The notes beneath the pieces are model-generated. The model ran no database searches. It had not been told where the DNA came from and was given only the letters and a program-made list of their open reading frames with translations. The translations under genes and the position numbers were made by a program. A stretch of 64,000 nucleotides of DNA from Bretschneidera sinensis (taxonomy: Eukaryota > Streptophyta > Magnoliopsida > Brassicales > Akaniaceae), in assembly GCA_023935145.1 (NCBI GenBank), contig CM043700.1, positions 140,943,328-141,007,327 on the forward strand, written 5' to 3'. This document shows, piece by piece, positions 1 through 12,401 of this stretch (positions within the stretch are counted from its first letter, which is position 1; every line of letters starts with the position of its first letter).

Positions 1-1536
1 GAGTTTTATTGACACCATTTTGTGGTAAAAAAATATTTTACTATATTAATTTATGTTTACTGTGTTATATTTCATGATAACGTGATATCATTTTGTAGTG
101 AAAGTTATGATTCTTTGTAATAGTAAAAAGGACTTAATTTAAACTTTTCCTACTCACTACTAAAAAATGTGACATGTTGAAAGTTTAAGATATAATATAA
201 AGACTGGCCAATGTAAATATTTTATGGTAACTTAAAATTAATGGGTTGACCAAAAATCTCTTTCTCTAAGGTGGTTGATTACATTGAACAATGGGATATG
301 ATGTTGTTATGAGTTAGAGTAAAATATAATACTTTTTTTAGATTTGTTAATAATTATAACTTAATCTCAAGTTTTGATAAAATTATAAACTTATCCTGCA
401 TACTATTAAAATATTTGTTGATGTCAAAAATCTACCGTCGGATTGAAGAGTTGAGATACTGGATCTGCATAAGAGAAAATGGTGATCTAAAGGGTCACCG
501 GAGGAGAAGGGGGTGATACCTCCGAGGACTTTCTGATGCTTTTGTTAATGCATAGTTTTTTTAGAAAGAAAATGAAAGCAGTGATAGTGTTTTTTAATTA
601 TGAATCAATCTATGCGTCCCCTAAACCTCTTTTTATATCAGTTTAAGGAATCAAATCTGTTACCGCCCTCGGAAACGATGCTATCCCTTAAATTTCGCTG
701 AGGTATTACACGAGAGAGTCACTAGCAGTAATGATCTAATGATTGTTTTACCACGCGTCTTTTGCAGATGTTGTTAGCATAACGATCTCTAGAGGTTTTA
801 ACCATCCACATGTTCGATCATAGTTGATGAATAATCATTCACACGTCATCAGATCATTAGAGGGAGAATTATTCATGTGCCACTAGATTATTAGAGAGAG
901 AGTTTTTCATCACATTAGTATTTAACCACAAAAAAAAAAAAAAAAAACCATATCATTCACCCCAATATATACATAGTATGTAACAAGCAATTCACTTTTC
1001 ACATTACGCGACTGATAGGAAATAATCTTCGTTAATTCTGCATACTTTCATCATTAGTTACACTTATTTTGCGTGTAACTATTTTATTGACTTAACTTTG
1101 TTTCTTGAAAACAAAAATTATTTTAAAAACTTTACCAATTAATACCTAAGTAGTTATGATTTAATTAACTCAATGGACAATCCATAAAAATGTGAACAAC
1201 ATGATGTCTCAAGAATATTATCATTTGTTTTTACTAGCTATGATTTTTACTTTATGTAAGCGAAGAAATATAGTTGATTTGATAAAGTTTTTCTTCATTA
1301 TAAAGTCAGTTTATTGAGGTGACCGCATTAATATACTTTTCAATTGTCATTGTTTTCACATTTTGACAATTATGGACCGTATGGTGATGCTCCATTTTTT
1401 TCTACAACCATTTTTTAAAGTAATATCTTGCAAGTATTTCACTCGATCGTAAAGAGTACACTCAAACTCGAACTTTTCTATTCACACAGACAAACAGTCC
1501 CTTCCCATGTCACTACAGACAAAACCCAAAGCAAAA
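1..1536. other. AT-rich intergenic DNA
   Basis: I see no gene, RNA gene or clear element here. The stretch is AT-rich with stop codons in every frame and a long A run near 931-947. It lies downstream of the 3' end of the minus-strand ERF gene, so its right edge should hold that gene's 3' UTR and poly(A) site. Confidence 0.6.
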
Positions 1537-2571
1537 CTAACTAACCAATAATTGCTCGCCAACTGGTATTGCACCCACATGATGCCCCGCCTTAAACGGA
1601 AGCACCTTCAACCCCCTCTTCCTATCCAACTGAGCTTCCTTAGCCGCTGAGCCTTTCTGCCTCTTAGCTGAGCCGTTATCTAAAGCCGGCGCTATTGCTT
1701 CTGGCTCCCGACGCTTAGCCGTGACTCTCACTGGCTCTGGCTCATTAGACCCGATGCGCTGTGGGAAGTTAAGCAATGCCTTGGAGCCACGCATCCTGTA
1801 AGCCGCTCGATCATAAGCTAAAGCGGCTTCCTTAGCCGTCTCGTACGTGCCAAGCCACACTCTCGCACCATTCTTAGACGGGTCTCTAATCTCCGACGCA
1901 AACTTACCCCAAGGCCGCTGCCTCACCCCTCTATAATGCCTCCCTTTGGATGCCTTTTTGTTAACGTTTCGAAAGCATTTTTCCTCTTTTTCTGAAAAGG
2001 AAATATTTTCATTCTCACTTTTGGAAGAAGCAACAAAAGTGCTTTCAATTTGCAGGTGACTCGAAACGGCTTGTTGAGCCATTATCATCGGCTCGGCCTC
2101 TACAACTGGACCCGACTCCAGCTCATCTGTCGACTCGGATTTAACCGTCCTTACAGTTAAATCTAACGGAGACCATCCGAAATGAACGGCATCACGGAGG
2201 GAATTGTAAATGATCATGTCTTCAGAGTCGTCAACTTTTAACGGCAAGTCACCCCAGTGCTCCGTCAAGCAAGGGAAGAGACTCGTAAAGCTTGAGCATC
2301 TATGATGTTGATGAGGAAAACTAAACTCACCCGCGGTCACTCCATTCATTTTTGTGTAGCTTATGATGTTTTTGTGAGGTGGGTTTTGCTTTATAACGAG
2401 AGATTTCGAGAAATGAAGATCGAGAGTAGAATTTATGGAAGGAAGACTTGATAATGTCTCTTTGTCTCTCTTCATTGGAGTTTTGTGTGAATTTTCTAAA
2501 GGCAAGTGGGAAAATTGGAGTCTATGGACCACGAATAGTCTGTTGGTTGCGTCATTAGCTTGTGTCAGCAT
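1537..2571 (-). CDS. ERF2: Ethylene-responsive transcription factor, group IX (ERF2-like)
   Basis: This is an intronless ORF of 344 aa. The AP2/ERF DNA-binding domain occupies about residues 212-270, with the [12 protein letters not shown] start, the [19 protein letters not shown] core and [10 protein letters not shown] at the end. The Ala and Asp at domain positions 14 and 19 mark an ERF (GCC-box binding) rather than a DREB protein. Upstream, [15 protein letters not shown] (about 108-122) is the acidic motif I know from ERF1A/ERF2 and tobacco ERF2, and the GEQLLVS C terminus fits the same subgroup. The protein should act in the nucleus as an ethylene/jasmonate/defence activator. Start: the first ATG is at 2571, but family similarity begins only near Met75 (ATG at 2349, giving 270 aa), which is nearer the usual size. 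A CTATAA-like box near 2640 on this strand may be the promoter. Function is inferred from family membership. Confidence 0.93.
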   Translation of the reverse strand: MLTQANDATNRLFVVHRLQFSHLPLENSHKTPMKRDKETLSSLPSINSTLDLHFSKSLVIKQNPPHKNIISYTKMNGVTAGEFSFPHQHHRCSSFTSLFPCLTEHWGDLPLKVDDSEDMIIYNSLRDAVHFGWSPLDLTVRTVKSESTDELESGPVVEAEPMIMAQQAVSSHLQIESTFVASSKSENENISFSEKEEKCFRNVNKKASKGRHYRGVRQRPWGKFASEIRDPSKNGARVWLGTYETAKEAALAYDRAAYRMRGSKALLNFPQRIGSNEPEPVRVTAKRREPEAIAPALDNGSAKRQKGSAAKEAQLDRKRGLKVLPFKAGHHVGAIPVGEQLLVS

Positions 2572-4584
2572 GATCGCTTGCCTGAGTTAGATGGAATTAA
2601 TGGAGGAAAATGTGACTCATCCGCAGGTGAGGTGGTTATAGAACAACCGATGGATTTAGCTTTCTGTAGGATGAATTGATGGGTCCCAGGAGAGAATCAT
2701 CGACTCATAGTGCATAAGGTTGTTGTTGCATTATACTGATATTTATTGAATTAGCGAACAGTATTCATACAAGTAGACTCAGGTTTTGTCACCCATGATG
2801 ATATAAGTTTAGGCTTGAAAGTAACATAGGAAGTAGGAGATAATATGAAACTAAAAGTTTTGGGGTTTTGGTTTTATTATTTTTTATTAATTTATTTATT
2901 TATTTTATGTGAGATTAATTTAATTTTTGGATTAAAAACATATTGTTTTATACAAACTTCACATTGCAAATCGTACGGATTTTATTACGTGAATATCATC
3001 TGTTGGTTATTAAAGTTATTTTATTCGTGTTAGACGAATTCTTCAAACTTTTTCATTATTCAATTATACCATCGTGAGCATCCAAAGTTAATCATATGTT
3101 TTTTTAGATAAATATTTCTATATAAAATCTTTGTTGATTCTCTCTCTTACCTTATTTATCAGCACTTGAGTGAAAAATGTTTAGATATTTAGGGGTGACT
3201 TTTTTTTAGATTTAGATATTTATGTGTGACTTTAACTATTGAAAGAATTTTAAAATATAAATTCCATTTCAAGTTTAGTTCAAATAGTAAAGCATTTATA
3301 TTTTTTCTTTCTCTATGGCCACATTGGGCTTGTTAACCGTTGAGACTATAAAGACAATGGTTGAAGAACATTAAAATTTTATCATCAATATTTATTATCA
3401 ATTTACAAACAGAATTGTCGACCTACTTTCAAATACAAAAATTAATATATTTAATTAATGATTCTAAATTTTTTAAAATGATTAATTTTTTATACGTTAC
3501 ATGTATTCATTTTGTTTCAAAATTGGTTTCTATTTACTATGTAACAATTAAATGTACACGTTTATTTTTAAAAAAAATAACTCTTTAGTTAATTGTCCAA
3601 AGTGAATACACACATCCAAACCCATATGTATATTTATTCTAGTTAGACACTTAATTTATCAAAGTCAATTGTCAATCTTCACTTATAAATTTGAAATCAC
3701 TAATCAAATTAATTACCAAAAGAAGCTAATAATATTCTGTTATGGGCCGTTTGGTTAGCTGGAATTGGTAATAAATTTCGGGTCAATTCAAAATCTATTT
3801 CAATTCTCATGTTGGATTTGCTTTTAAGTTTGGAATTGCCAATTCTTAAAGAATATCCAATTCTAAATAATAATAAGAACCAATTGTTCTCCTCATCCTA
3901 AGATTTGTGGATTCCAAATATTAAGGAATGGGCTTGAAAACATGATTGGACCATTATATCCCTGCTTAATCATAAATATCCAAAAATACCCTCAACTTTT
4001 TAGCCCTAATAGTAGCTTCTCCTTCATAAAATAATAATATTATAGTAAAAAATATAATATATTAATAAAAATCATGTATAATAATATATTATTAATAACT
4101 ATCAAATATTTTATCGAAAACTAAATATAAATATAAACAAATGAATACATATAAAAAAATATAACTAAACATTAATATAATATTGTACTAAATATCATAA
4201 AATAAAAAATAATAATAATTTAACTAACTAGTGAAGAAATTAAAATAATATAATACATAAATAATAATACTAATATAATTAACTAATATAAGATTATAAA
4301 GAAACGACATTCAAAAACGAAAGATTATAAAAATAAATAAAAAAAGACAGCTACATCTTTTTAATTACCATAGTTAATCCAAAAAGGCCTTTCTGCGAGC
4401 AGTTTCGAGCCCCCTCATTTCTGATTCACGAGTGGCCTGCTTTATTTATTGGTCTAATACCAGCGGCCTCGTGGGTACTTGTTAATTCCAACTTCCCAAA
4501 AGATTGAATCTCCAAGCCCACTTGCGTCTTTAGTTTATATTATGTGAAAAGAAGAGAGAAAACACGAATGATCGAAACCTTGTT
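2572..4584. other. ERF2-like upstream region and AT-rich intergenic DNA
   Basis: The first ~200 bp holds the probable promoter and 5' UTR of the minus-strand ERF gene. The rest is AT-rich with only chance ORFs. A block around 3743-3960 begins with GGGCCGTTTGGTTAGC, the kind of end seen in hAT-type MITEs, but I could not find a convincing matching right end. Confidence 0.45.
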
Positions 4585-4812
4585 TTTTTTAGAAATATTA
4601 TGTTTTAAGTTTTGAGGTTTATTTAATGTTTCAATCGACTATTTACGTTTTGATATTACATCTCTTTTAGAACATACAGGTTAGTGAGTTGACAGAAATC
4701 TTGAGTGATGTAATGTTAAAACGTAAAGGGTTGATTTAAGCAAATTAAAAACTTATAAGTTAATTGAAACATTAAACAAATCTCATAAGTTAAAACGTAA
4801 TTTTTTCTTTCT
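4585..4812. mobile_element. Foldback MITE-like element, ~228 bp
   Basis: The two ends are long imperfect inverted repeats. The left arm (about 4590-4660, containing TTTAATGTTTCAAT) is the reverse complement of the right arm (about 4735-4810, containing ATTGAAACATTAAA). The inner parts also pair (ACGTTTTGATATTACATC against GATGTAATGTTAAAACGT). The element is small, non-coding and AT-rich, as expected for a MITE. I could not settle superfamily or target duplication by eye. Confidence 0.65.
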
Positions 4813-4971
4813 CAAAAGATAAAATTAAGATGGAAGCCAAATCATGTATAACGAACCTATGAATAATAAGCCTTAACTAAATATTTTGTAAACCTTATAT
4901 ATTCACCCCATAACTTGATCAGCTGATCAAATCACTAAATAACTATGATTTCAAACTCCATTTTTTATATT

Positions 4972-5092
4972 GTAACCAATTATCATTTTTTTTCTTCATA
5001 CAATTCACCATCAAATCTATATTCATCTCCATTACTATCAAGAATCATCAATCCACCCAAATTTTAATTCATATCATATAGAGCTTTCATTG
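4972..5092. repeat. Direct repeat, left copy
   Basis: This ~105-120 bp segment, containing ATTCATCTCCATTA and AAGAATCATCAATCCA, is repeated in the same orientation at about 6812-6916. The two copies flank the HSP70-like fragment. Confidence 0.7.
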
Positions 5093-5562
5093 TCATCTTT
5101 TAATTCTTTCTATTCTTCAAGTTTTTTCAATTCAGATCCATGGAGCGTTTATTTCACAAACACAACGCATTGGTTTTTTGCCTATATACAATGGAACAAC
5201 AAAATCCATGTGCTCTCATTATCACACAAATTCAAGAATTTTCTAATGAGATAGAAATGATCCAAATATTGATCTGGATACTTTTGATTTTGACAACCAT
5301 AATAATATACTACTTAAGCAACAAAAAGAAATGGTACGGATGAGTTCCGATGTTTTTAGCATCGAAAAAATTCAAGATTTTCTCTCTATTCTCTCTTTGT
5401 CATATCAACAAGAAGAAAATTGTGTCTATACTCAAAAGATGTGGGAACAAAATTCGATTTATGTCCAAGAAATGTGCAAGTTCAAAAGGAAGACCAAGAA
5501 AAAGATTCTGCATACGTGCAAGAGTTGGTGCAAGTTTGAGAAGGAAATTGTTCATGGTCTTG

Positions 5563-5935
5563 GGATATAAGACCATGATTGGTGATTGCTACAAAGGTGA
5601 AAAGAAACAATTTGTTGCAGAGGAGATCTCTTCCATGGTTCTCACTAAAATGCGTGAGATTGCAACGATTTGCCTTGGATCCACAGTTAACAATAATGTG
5701 GTCACTGTCCCTGTATATTTCAATGACTCCGGCCCATGGACACGCCACTAAGGAAGTTGAGGTTATTAGTGGCCTTAGTGTGATACATATCATTAATAAA
5801 CCCACCGTTGCGGCCATTGCCTACGGTTTTGATAAGAAGGCAACTAGTGTAGGCTAGAAACCACTTTGTTCAAGATTTCAGAAGAAATAACAAGGACATC
5901 ATTGACGGTCTTAAAGCAATTGTAGAATTTGGGGA
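5563..5935 (+). pseudogene. HSP70 pseudogene fragment
   Basis: The translation matches part of the cytosolic HSP70 ATPase domain. The segment runs from a [12 protein letters not shown] stretch through [15 protein letters not shown] and [19 protein letters not shown] in one frame. It then continues in another frame as [34 protein letters not shown] frameshift near 5735 and a stop after ATSVG break it. A further scrap similar to the NHFVQEF region follows at about 5870-5905, which implies an internal deletion of roughly 60 codons. The rest of the protein is missing on both sides. It is a dead fragment, probably copied from an HSP70 gene elsewhere and flanked by a pair of direct repeats. HSP70 identity is secure; the route of arrival is not known. 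Confidence 0.85.
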
Positions 5936-6811
5936 AAATGTGATCATGAACATGAACGATTTGAAACTTGTCAATTACACGAATTATTAACTTCATAAAT
6001 CTCTCGTTTCAATGTGCACTCAGTACATAAAGAGTATTTATAAGTAACTTAAAACGTCTTAATTAGGGTTTTCGTCATACTGTAAAACTACGGTTATTCA
6101 TGAGCCTAAACTCAAACTGTCAAGCAAAAAATCAGACTCAAAACATGTATAAGGTCTAAAATTTTAGAGGGTTTTACCCCTTAACCCCAGCTCGCTCACC
6201 TAAGAGCGGAACCCCATGATCGTTGAGGGTTCTACAGATTTGGATATGTGAAGTATGCACCAACTTCAACAAAACAATAATATTTTAGTTATTTTTGAGA
6301 ATAATGAAATTAAGGTCACTATGACACTTGAGAATGAGCAGCGTTGGGACCGTCATATTCTAGTTTTGATAAAGATTTTTAGGATGCTAAATTCAATGTA
6401 TGGTTGGACAATTTTGGAGTGACACATCGTCTTCATTGTGACAAGAGTTTATTGTCATTTGATTTCATAATACTAGAGAATGGTGTTGACGATGAAGTTC
6501 CTAACGATGTCATTACTTAAAACTTGAGGACAAAGTTCATTTGATTGGATGTGCAATGATACAAATAGAATTAATATTAAAGAGCATGTAATTAAATAAA
6601 AGATTAGTTAGCTTATTAGTAGTTGGTCAATAGGTTGTTAACTAGCTAGAATAGTAGCTGGTTACTTCTTGTATTCATCCCTCATAGCCTATATAAAGTA
6701 TTGTATACCCATTTTGCATAATCAGCAATAAACAAAAAGTTTTTTAGTTTGTAATTTTTCTCTTTTCTCTCTATCTTTCTTGAGGGTTTGATCACTAACC
6801 ATTGACTAGTG
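5936..6811. other. Unassigned segment, LTR-like at its right end
   Basis: No gene is recognised. The part at about 6587-6811 looks like a plant LTR: it begins TGTAATTAAAT, has CCTATATAAAGTA near 6698, then AATAAACAAAAAG and a pyrimidine-rich stretch. I found no partner LTR or target duplication, so this remains a guess. Confidence 0.3.
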
Positions 6812-6916
6812 TCAATTATCATTTTTCCCTACAATTCATCATCAAATCCATACTCATCTCCATTATCACAAAGAATCATCAATCCAACCAAATTCTAGTT
6901 CGTATTAGTTTTCACT
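6812..6916. repeat. Direct repeat, right copy
   Basis: This is the second copy of the repeat seen at 4972-5092, with several mismatches and small gaps. It shares ATCATCAAATC, TCATCTCCATTA and AAGAATCATCAATCCAACC-type blocks. Confidence 0.7.
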
Positions 6917-7794
6917 ACTGTTTTTACCGGACATTAGACAGTTTATAATTTCACTAATATTTTAACAACACCCTTAAAAAACAGTTTATGAAGTAGTTTT
7001 TTTTCTTTTAAAAAAGCTTGTTTTTGTTAGTATTTTATCAAACACTAATAAATTTATAACTCCACTGTTATTTTAAAATAAAACTTTTCTAAAACTACAA
7101 GAAATCATAAACCTTTTCTAGTACTTAGATCAAATTGGTCTATGCTAGATATGCATGAAAATCATGTAATTTTAACATTACCCATGTTGTTGCCGTAATT
7201 TCGAACTTTTTTTTTTTTTTAGATTATCAATGTCTGAGATAAATGGTTTCAGTAGTAGCATCAAGTAAACAAGTTCGTGGTCAACATTCTATGTTGAAAA
7301 CTTGGAAGTGACACTGTTGGTCGTATGCTCGAGTCTTTGACTATAGAAATGTTTCTCTCTACTCTACTCTACTCTACTCCACATCGTCTGGTGAAGTGGC
7401 GTGCGGTCCACGTTTCCTTCAATAACTCTCTCAATATTTTAATGTGCCACTGCCACACAGAAGTCTTCTTCCTATTTTGATTTTCCGGGCATTCCAAAGT
7501 GCAAACTCGGCTGCTGCTAAGATACATCCCAAAGAATGAAAAAAAAAATTCAATAAAAAGGGTTATTTTGTTTCAATCTTTTAATTCTTTTAGTTTTTTC
7601 AGAAAATAAACAAGAGAGTTTGAGCATTTATATTATTTACAATATTCATAAATGTATTGTATAAACAGTAATACTTTTATATTTATCTAATGAACTCGTC
7701 ATTATAGAATTTATTGCCGACAAATATTGTCATTAACCATAAGGGAGATTTAGTAATTTTTATATTTATTTTAATATGTCATAATGTATTATGA

Positions 7795-7888
7795 TAACGT
7801 TTGATGTTGGATTTAATTTAACTTAAATTTAATTTTTAGTTTTAAAGAAATTTAAAATTTTGGATTTAATAATCCAACACCAAACGCA
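7795..7888. mobile_element. Short foldback element (~94 bp)
   Basis: GCGTTTG-type ends form an inverted repeat. ACGTTTGATGTTGGATTTAA at the left pairs with AATCCAACACCAAACGC at the right, around an AT-rich loop. Size and structure fit a tiny MITE or its deletion derivative. Confidence 0.55.
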
Positions 7889-10874
7889 GTTTTTTCTTTT
7901 TAAAAAAATAAAATGGAACACACATGAGAGAGAGAAGAAAATATACATAAGATTTTTTTAAAAAAAAGTGAAACACACGTGGAAAAAAAAGAAAATAATT
8001 AATTTTAATTAATTTAATTAGTGTTAATTAATTGAAAAATAGTGTTAATCTTAATTAAAATGATAAAATCTGACGATGTCGCCTTAATCATTGTCAGCTA
8101 ATCAATCTTAACTTTAAACTTTTGGGGATATTATACAAAATTGATAATTCAATAGTAAAACGGATGGCGGTCCAAATAAATTATTATTACACCTATATAA
8201 AATAAAACCATGGCTACATTCATCTCCCGGAAGAAATATGCGCCCACCACATGGGTACAAGTTGATCATGAAAGTGACTTGTTGACAAGTTGATCATGAA
8301 ACTGATTTTTTGCAAATTGGCAAAAGTTGCAAGTGGATTCATTCAGCTGCTACCTACCTAGCTAGCTCATGCAGGGCAAGTTCTTCCTTTGCTTAAGCTT
8401 TTGGAAAAGATATTTTCAAAAATATCCCATTCAATGGGTACTAAAAGTCAATAGTTTCTTCTTTTGTATTGCTTTTTTGTAGGGCCTAAAGTCAATAATT
8501 CAAACCACATGGTTTTTGAAAATATTATTATTGCTCTAATTAAATCTATGTATACGACAAAATCATTTCCCTTTTTTATCAGAAAAAGACAATTTACTCT
8601 TTTTTATTTTCTTGCTAATCAAAAGTTAAAAACAGACTTTTTACACAGAAATTTTTGTTTTTCAGTCCATCGTACGTGGTCTTGTCGATCATGTATTTGA
8701 ATAGATTGATTTATTATTAATTCAACAACTTGGTTAGTATTTTAATAATTGTTGGGTAAGATGTTAACTGTAGTTATTTCGGGATAAAAGTTTAAGTTGA
8801 AATTAAATCACACTCGAAAAGGAAGGTTTAAGTTGTTGTAAGATTTGAGTTACATTTTAATTATCAGTTATAACTTTTAACGCAGTGTTAGACGTTCGAT
8901 TTTGTTAATAATATTAATTAATCAAGTTTTTATGTCTTATTTAAAAAAAAAATTTGTCTAGCACAATACTATGTATCTCATAACACAATGACCTATCTTA
9001 TTTTTGAATGAAAATAAAATATTTTTTTTATAAGATTTAACACTGAGACAAACCTTTATACTATACATTTCTCATGACATTATGTTAGATAAAAAATTTT
9101 CATCTTATATGGTTATTCTCCATTTTCAATTTCTACATGTTGGATTTTTTGATCAAGGATTCATTTTAAAAGGATCGTCTGCCTATCTGAACAATTATAG
9201 AAATAAAAAAAAATGAATTGCCACTTTCATGTATATCGATTTCATTTTCAACAAAATTGATAGATTATGAAAGACAAAATGGGCGATTGGATAAGATTTG
9301 ATCTACAAAAATTGTGAAAATAGAATATTTATTCATTTAACAATTAATCTTTTGCACAACTCACTCAAATCTAAGAAGCTTTCTAAGGTTGCAGATATAA
9401 TCGTAATTTTATTGTTCTCGAACATATGTTTGACAACCTCTTTATGGTTGTTTATGTGTTGTTTTGAATATATTTTCGTAAAAAAATAAAAAAATCTCAA
9501 TATTAGCCATTATTTCATGGGAAAAAATATTTAAATAATTTTTTAGAAAATCTTGATATCATCATGCAACCTTTATTTTAGAAAATTTATGATTTTTTTC
9601 AATTATTTTTTTAAAATTTTTTTAAAAAATACTAAAAAACACATAATTACAAAATTTCCCAGCTATTGACATTAACGCTTATCGATTCTTTTAAAAAATT
9701 CGGATTTGATCTCCTCTCCACATAATTTTTAGTTTTATAAATTACTGTAAAAAAAATAAATTGATTGACTAAAGTTTGAAAACGTGGGATTTAGATATGT
9801 TGAAAAGGCAAAAAGAAATAGTAGCAATTATTTCAGAGTCGGCATTCAAAAAGTTTGCTTTGATTGATGTAAAATAAAAGTCATTTGTCAAAAATTTACG
9901 TAGTCCAAGCGTCCGACAAATCCAAAAGAAGTTGAACTCTTTATGGCACGTGGGGTATTAATTTCTTATTTTCTTATGACTCATGATGATCTTAATTACT
10001 TGTTTTTCTGCGATTCATCGAAGATATCATAAAAAAAACCTTAATTATCATAAAAATTATTTTTTAAAAATATGTATTTTTAATAAATTTAATAAAATAA
10101 ATTTTACTTCATATATTTTATATTATAAAAAATATTATGATATCAATGTCATCGTATCTTCGATTAAATGAAAATTAAAAACCATTATAAATAAAATTAA
10201 ATATTTTAAATGAAAAGTTTGTTGATATTTTTTTTATAAAATTAAATAACCTAATTAACATCTCAAATAAGTGGATATCAAATGATATAATAAAATAAAA
10301 ATCAAAGACAAACTTTTCCGTTTTAAAAATTAAAATTATACTGCATATTTTTATTTTTTAAAGAAAAATATGAATTGAAATAATCTAAAAATTTGTGTTA
10401 TAAGCAATTTTGAGATGAAAAAATTGATAAATAGAATTATTAAACTTATCATAATCATTTGAAGATATTTTAACACTAAGAGTACTTTAACTATTATGAA
10501 AAATAATATTTAATTAAAATTTTGATTATTTAAATAAATTTATTTTAAGATTGATTGATGGTGAATCGTGAATTTTTTTAAAAAATTAATATATTAATAT
10601 TATTTTAACAAACTTAAAAGTAATACAATATAATTTACCGCAAGATTTATTTAACAGAAGAGGCAACTCTTGTTTAATTTCCTCTATAGATTCCACAAAA
10701 TTCATAAAGGAACAAATTAAATGACATCCCTGAAACTAAGGCTTTCGTATCCTAATTAATAACATTCATCATAAAGATAAAATATTATAGTAATAGTAGC
10801 TTTCAGCTGTGGAGGTCTTATATTATATCCTAAATAATAATATTCAACAATTTAATTATTATAAAAATATTGGT
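7889..10874. other. AT-rich intergenic DNA
   Basis: No gene, RNA gene or intact element is visible. There are many poly-A and poly-T tracts, and short ORFs (for example near 8464, 9298 and 9983) have no family resemblance and sit in low-complexity sequence. Confidence 0.55.
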
Positions 10875-11046
10875 TGATTCGAGTTTAGACCCAATGATTT
10901 AGATAAATTAAAATTTTATTGATAATTTTAAATATTTTCATTAATAACGTTAATATAAATATAAGATACAAAAATTAATATTATTAATAATTTTTTTAAA
11001 ATTATTAATAAAATTTTTACTTGTTCTAAACTATTGAGTTTAAATT
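10875..11046. mobile_element. MITE-like foldback element, ~170 bp
   Basis: The left end (GTTTAGACCCAATGATTTAG, then AAAATTTTATTGATAATTTT) is mirrored at the right end by the reverse complement (AAAATTATTAATAAAATTTTT, then CTAAACTATTGAGTTTAAA). The terminal inverted repeats are about 50 bp with a few mismatches. It lies about 0.5 kb upstream of the ERF5-like gene. Confidence 0.6.
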
Positions 11047-11320
11047 TGATCCTAATTTAAACCCTAATCGGCCAAAAAAATCCTCCAATTATTGCACTAA
11101 ACCAGTTTTGGTTGCTTACGTTATTGGCCCGAAGTAGCCTGGAAACAGACATATTTATATAGTTTGCTTAAAAAGCGTGCAAGTAGCTAATAAAGGTAAA
11201 GATAATATGGACCGACCCTCCACAAATCAAAATTAATAAAATATCAAATAAAAATAACAAAATAAAGATTGAGATCATCTTTGCTTCCCTCCCTTAGCCA
11301 GGAACCTCAATGTGAAACCT

Positions 11321-11337
11321 CCCCCCCCCCCCCCCCC
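11321..11337. repeat. C17 homopolymer
   Basis: A run of 17 C residues lies about 20 bp upstream of the TATA tract of the ERF5-like gene. Its exact length in the genome is uncertain because such runs are hard to sequence. Confidence 0.9.
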
Positions 11338-11356
11338 TCTCTCTTAATAATTCCTT

Positions 11357-11382
11357 TATATATATATATATATATATATATA
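11357..11382 (+). promoter_or_regulatory. TATA tract of the ERF5-like gene
   Basis: A TTTATATATATA-type tract lies about 150 bp upstream of the start codon. It is followed by a pyrimidine-rich leader with repeated CCCTT units at 11429-11450, as is usual for a plant 5' UTR. The transcription start is expected near 11405-11415. Confidence 0.6.
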
Positions 11383-11531
11383 AGACCTCACTCCCTCTTT
11401 CCACTCAAATTATAACGTTGATCTCTTTATTCCCTTCCCTTCCCTTCCCTTCACTTCTCTTTGAATTTGAATTTTCTTCTCTCTATCGAAAAGGAAAATA
11501 AGAGAAACTACACTGTCATATATATTTCATC

Positions 11532-12401
11532 ATGAGTATGGCTTCTACAGATCAAGAAACATCAACCTTAGAATTTATCAGGCAATACCTCCTCACTGAC
11601 TCTGCTTCCATGGAAAACTTCATCTTCAACCTCAATCACTGCACCTCTAGTACTATTACCAAATTACCCCACACCAACCAAACCATTATTATTACACAAG
11701 CCAATGATCAATATTCACCAGCTGATATTCATCATCAAGTACTTCTCCAAAGCCCTAACAACCAAAAACCCTCTTCAAAGCTAAGCCAACGCAAGCCTCC
11801 CTTGAATTACATAACAGTACCTAAAATTACTACTACAACAAACAACATGAACCCGCACGAAGAAAAGCACTACAGAGGTGTGAGGAGAAGGCCATGGGGA
11901 AAGTACGCAGCGGAGATTAGAGATCCTAACAAGAAAGGCGCGCGGGTATGGCTGGGGACTTTCGAAACCGCCATAGAAGCAGCAAAGGCTTATGATAGAG
12001 CTGCGTTTAGGTTACGTGGAAGCAAAGCAATACTCAACTTTCCTCTTGAAGCAGGGAAGGGAAATTCAGATTCCTCAACGGAATCTAAATCAACTGATCA
12101 GGATTATATAATTAATTGTCAAACGAAGAGGAAGAGATCAGAAGACTACTGTGTGGAGAGTGATGATACTCGTAATAATAATAATAATTATAAGGTGGTG
12201 AAGATGGAAGAAGTCGAAGCTGAAGATACAAAGCCGGAGCCACCACCACCGTCGCCGACAGCTTGTCCGTTGTCGCCATCAAGTTGGATGGGGTTTTGGG
12301 ACGGTGGAGAAGCTGGAGATGGGAAGGGGATGGGAATATTCAGTGTGCCTCCGTTATCTCCCTATCCTTCCTTTGGATATCCAAGGCTAGCGGTTATGTG
12401 A
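11532..12401 (+). CDS. ERF5: Ethylene-responsive transcription factor, ERF5/ERF6-like (group IX)
   Basis: This is an intronless ORF of 289 aa. The N terminus has [20 protein letters not shown] (about 12-31), the conserved leader motif of the ERF5/ERF6/ERF104/ERF105 subgroup. The AP2/ERF domain is at about 113-171 ([20 protein letters not shown] to [11 protein letters not shown]), with Ala14/Asp19 as in GCC-box binders. A basic KRKR stretch near 199-202 may be a nuclear signal. The C terminus ([18 protein letters not shown], 272-289) is the PLSP-FGY motif that in Arabidopsis ERF6/ERF104 holds MAP-kinase (MPK3/MPK6) phosphorylation sites; here the Ser-Pro at 276-277 is kept. The product is likely a nuclear activator in ethylene, wounding and pathogen responses, regulated by MAPK. 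ATG at 11532 (MSM) and at 11538 are both possible starts. The neighbouring ERF genes point to tandem origin. Confidence 0.95.
   Translation: MSMASTDQETSTLEFIRQYLLTDSASMENFIFNLNHCTSSTITKLPHTNQTIIITQANDQYSPADIHHQVLLQSPNNQKPSSKLSQRKPPLNYITVPKITTTTNNMNPHEEKHYRGVRRRPWGKYAAEIRDPNKKGARVWLGTFETAIEAAKAYDRAAFRLRGSKAILNFPLEAGKGNSDSSTESKSTDQDYIINCQTKRKRSEDYCVESDDTRNNNNNYKVVKMEEVEAEDTKPEPPPPSPTACPLSPSSWMGFWDGGEAGDGKGMGIFSVPPLSPYPSFGYPRLAVM

Noticed and set aside
2845..3588. Short plus-strand ORFs of 62-75 codons
   Set aside because: Extremely AT-rich sequence coding mainly for Phe, Ile, Leu, Lys and Tyr, with no motif and no conserved start context; chance ORFs.
5140..5570. ORFs just upstream of the HSP70 fragment
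   Set aside because: They do not match HSP70 or anything else I recognise and overlap each other in different frames.
6587..6811. Solo LTR
   Set aside because: It has an LTR look (TATA, AATAAA, pyrimidine tract), but I found neither a CA end with a matching target duplication nor a second copy.
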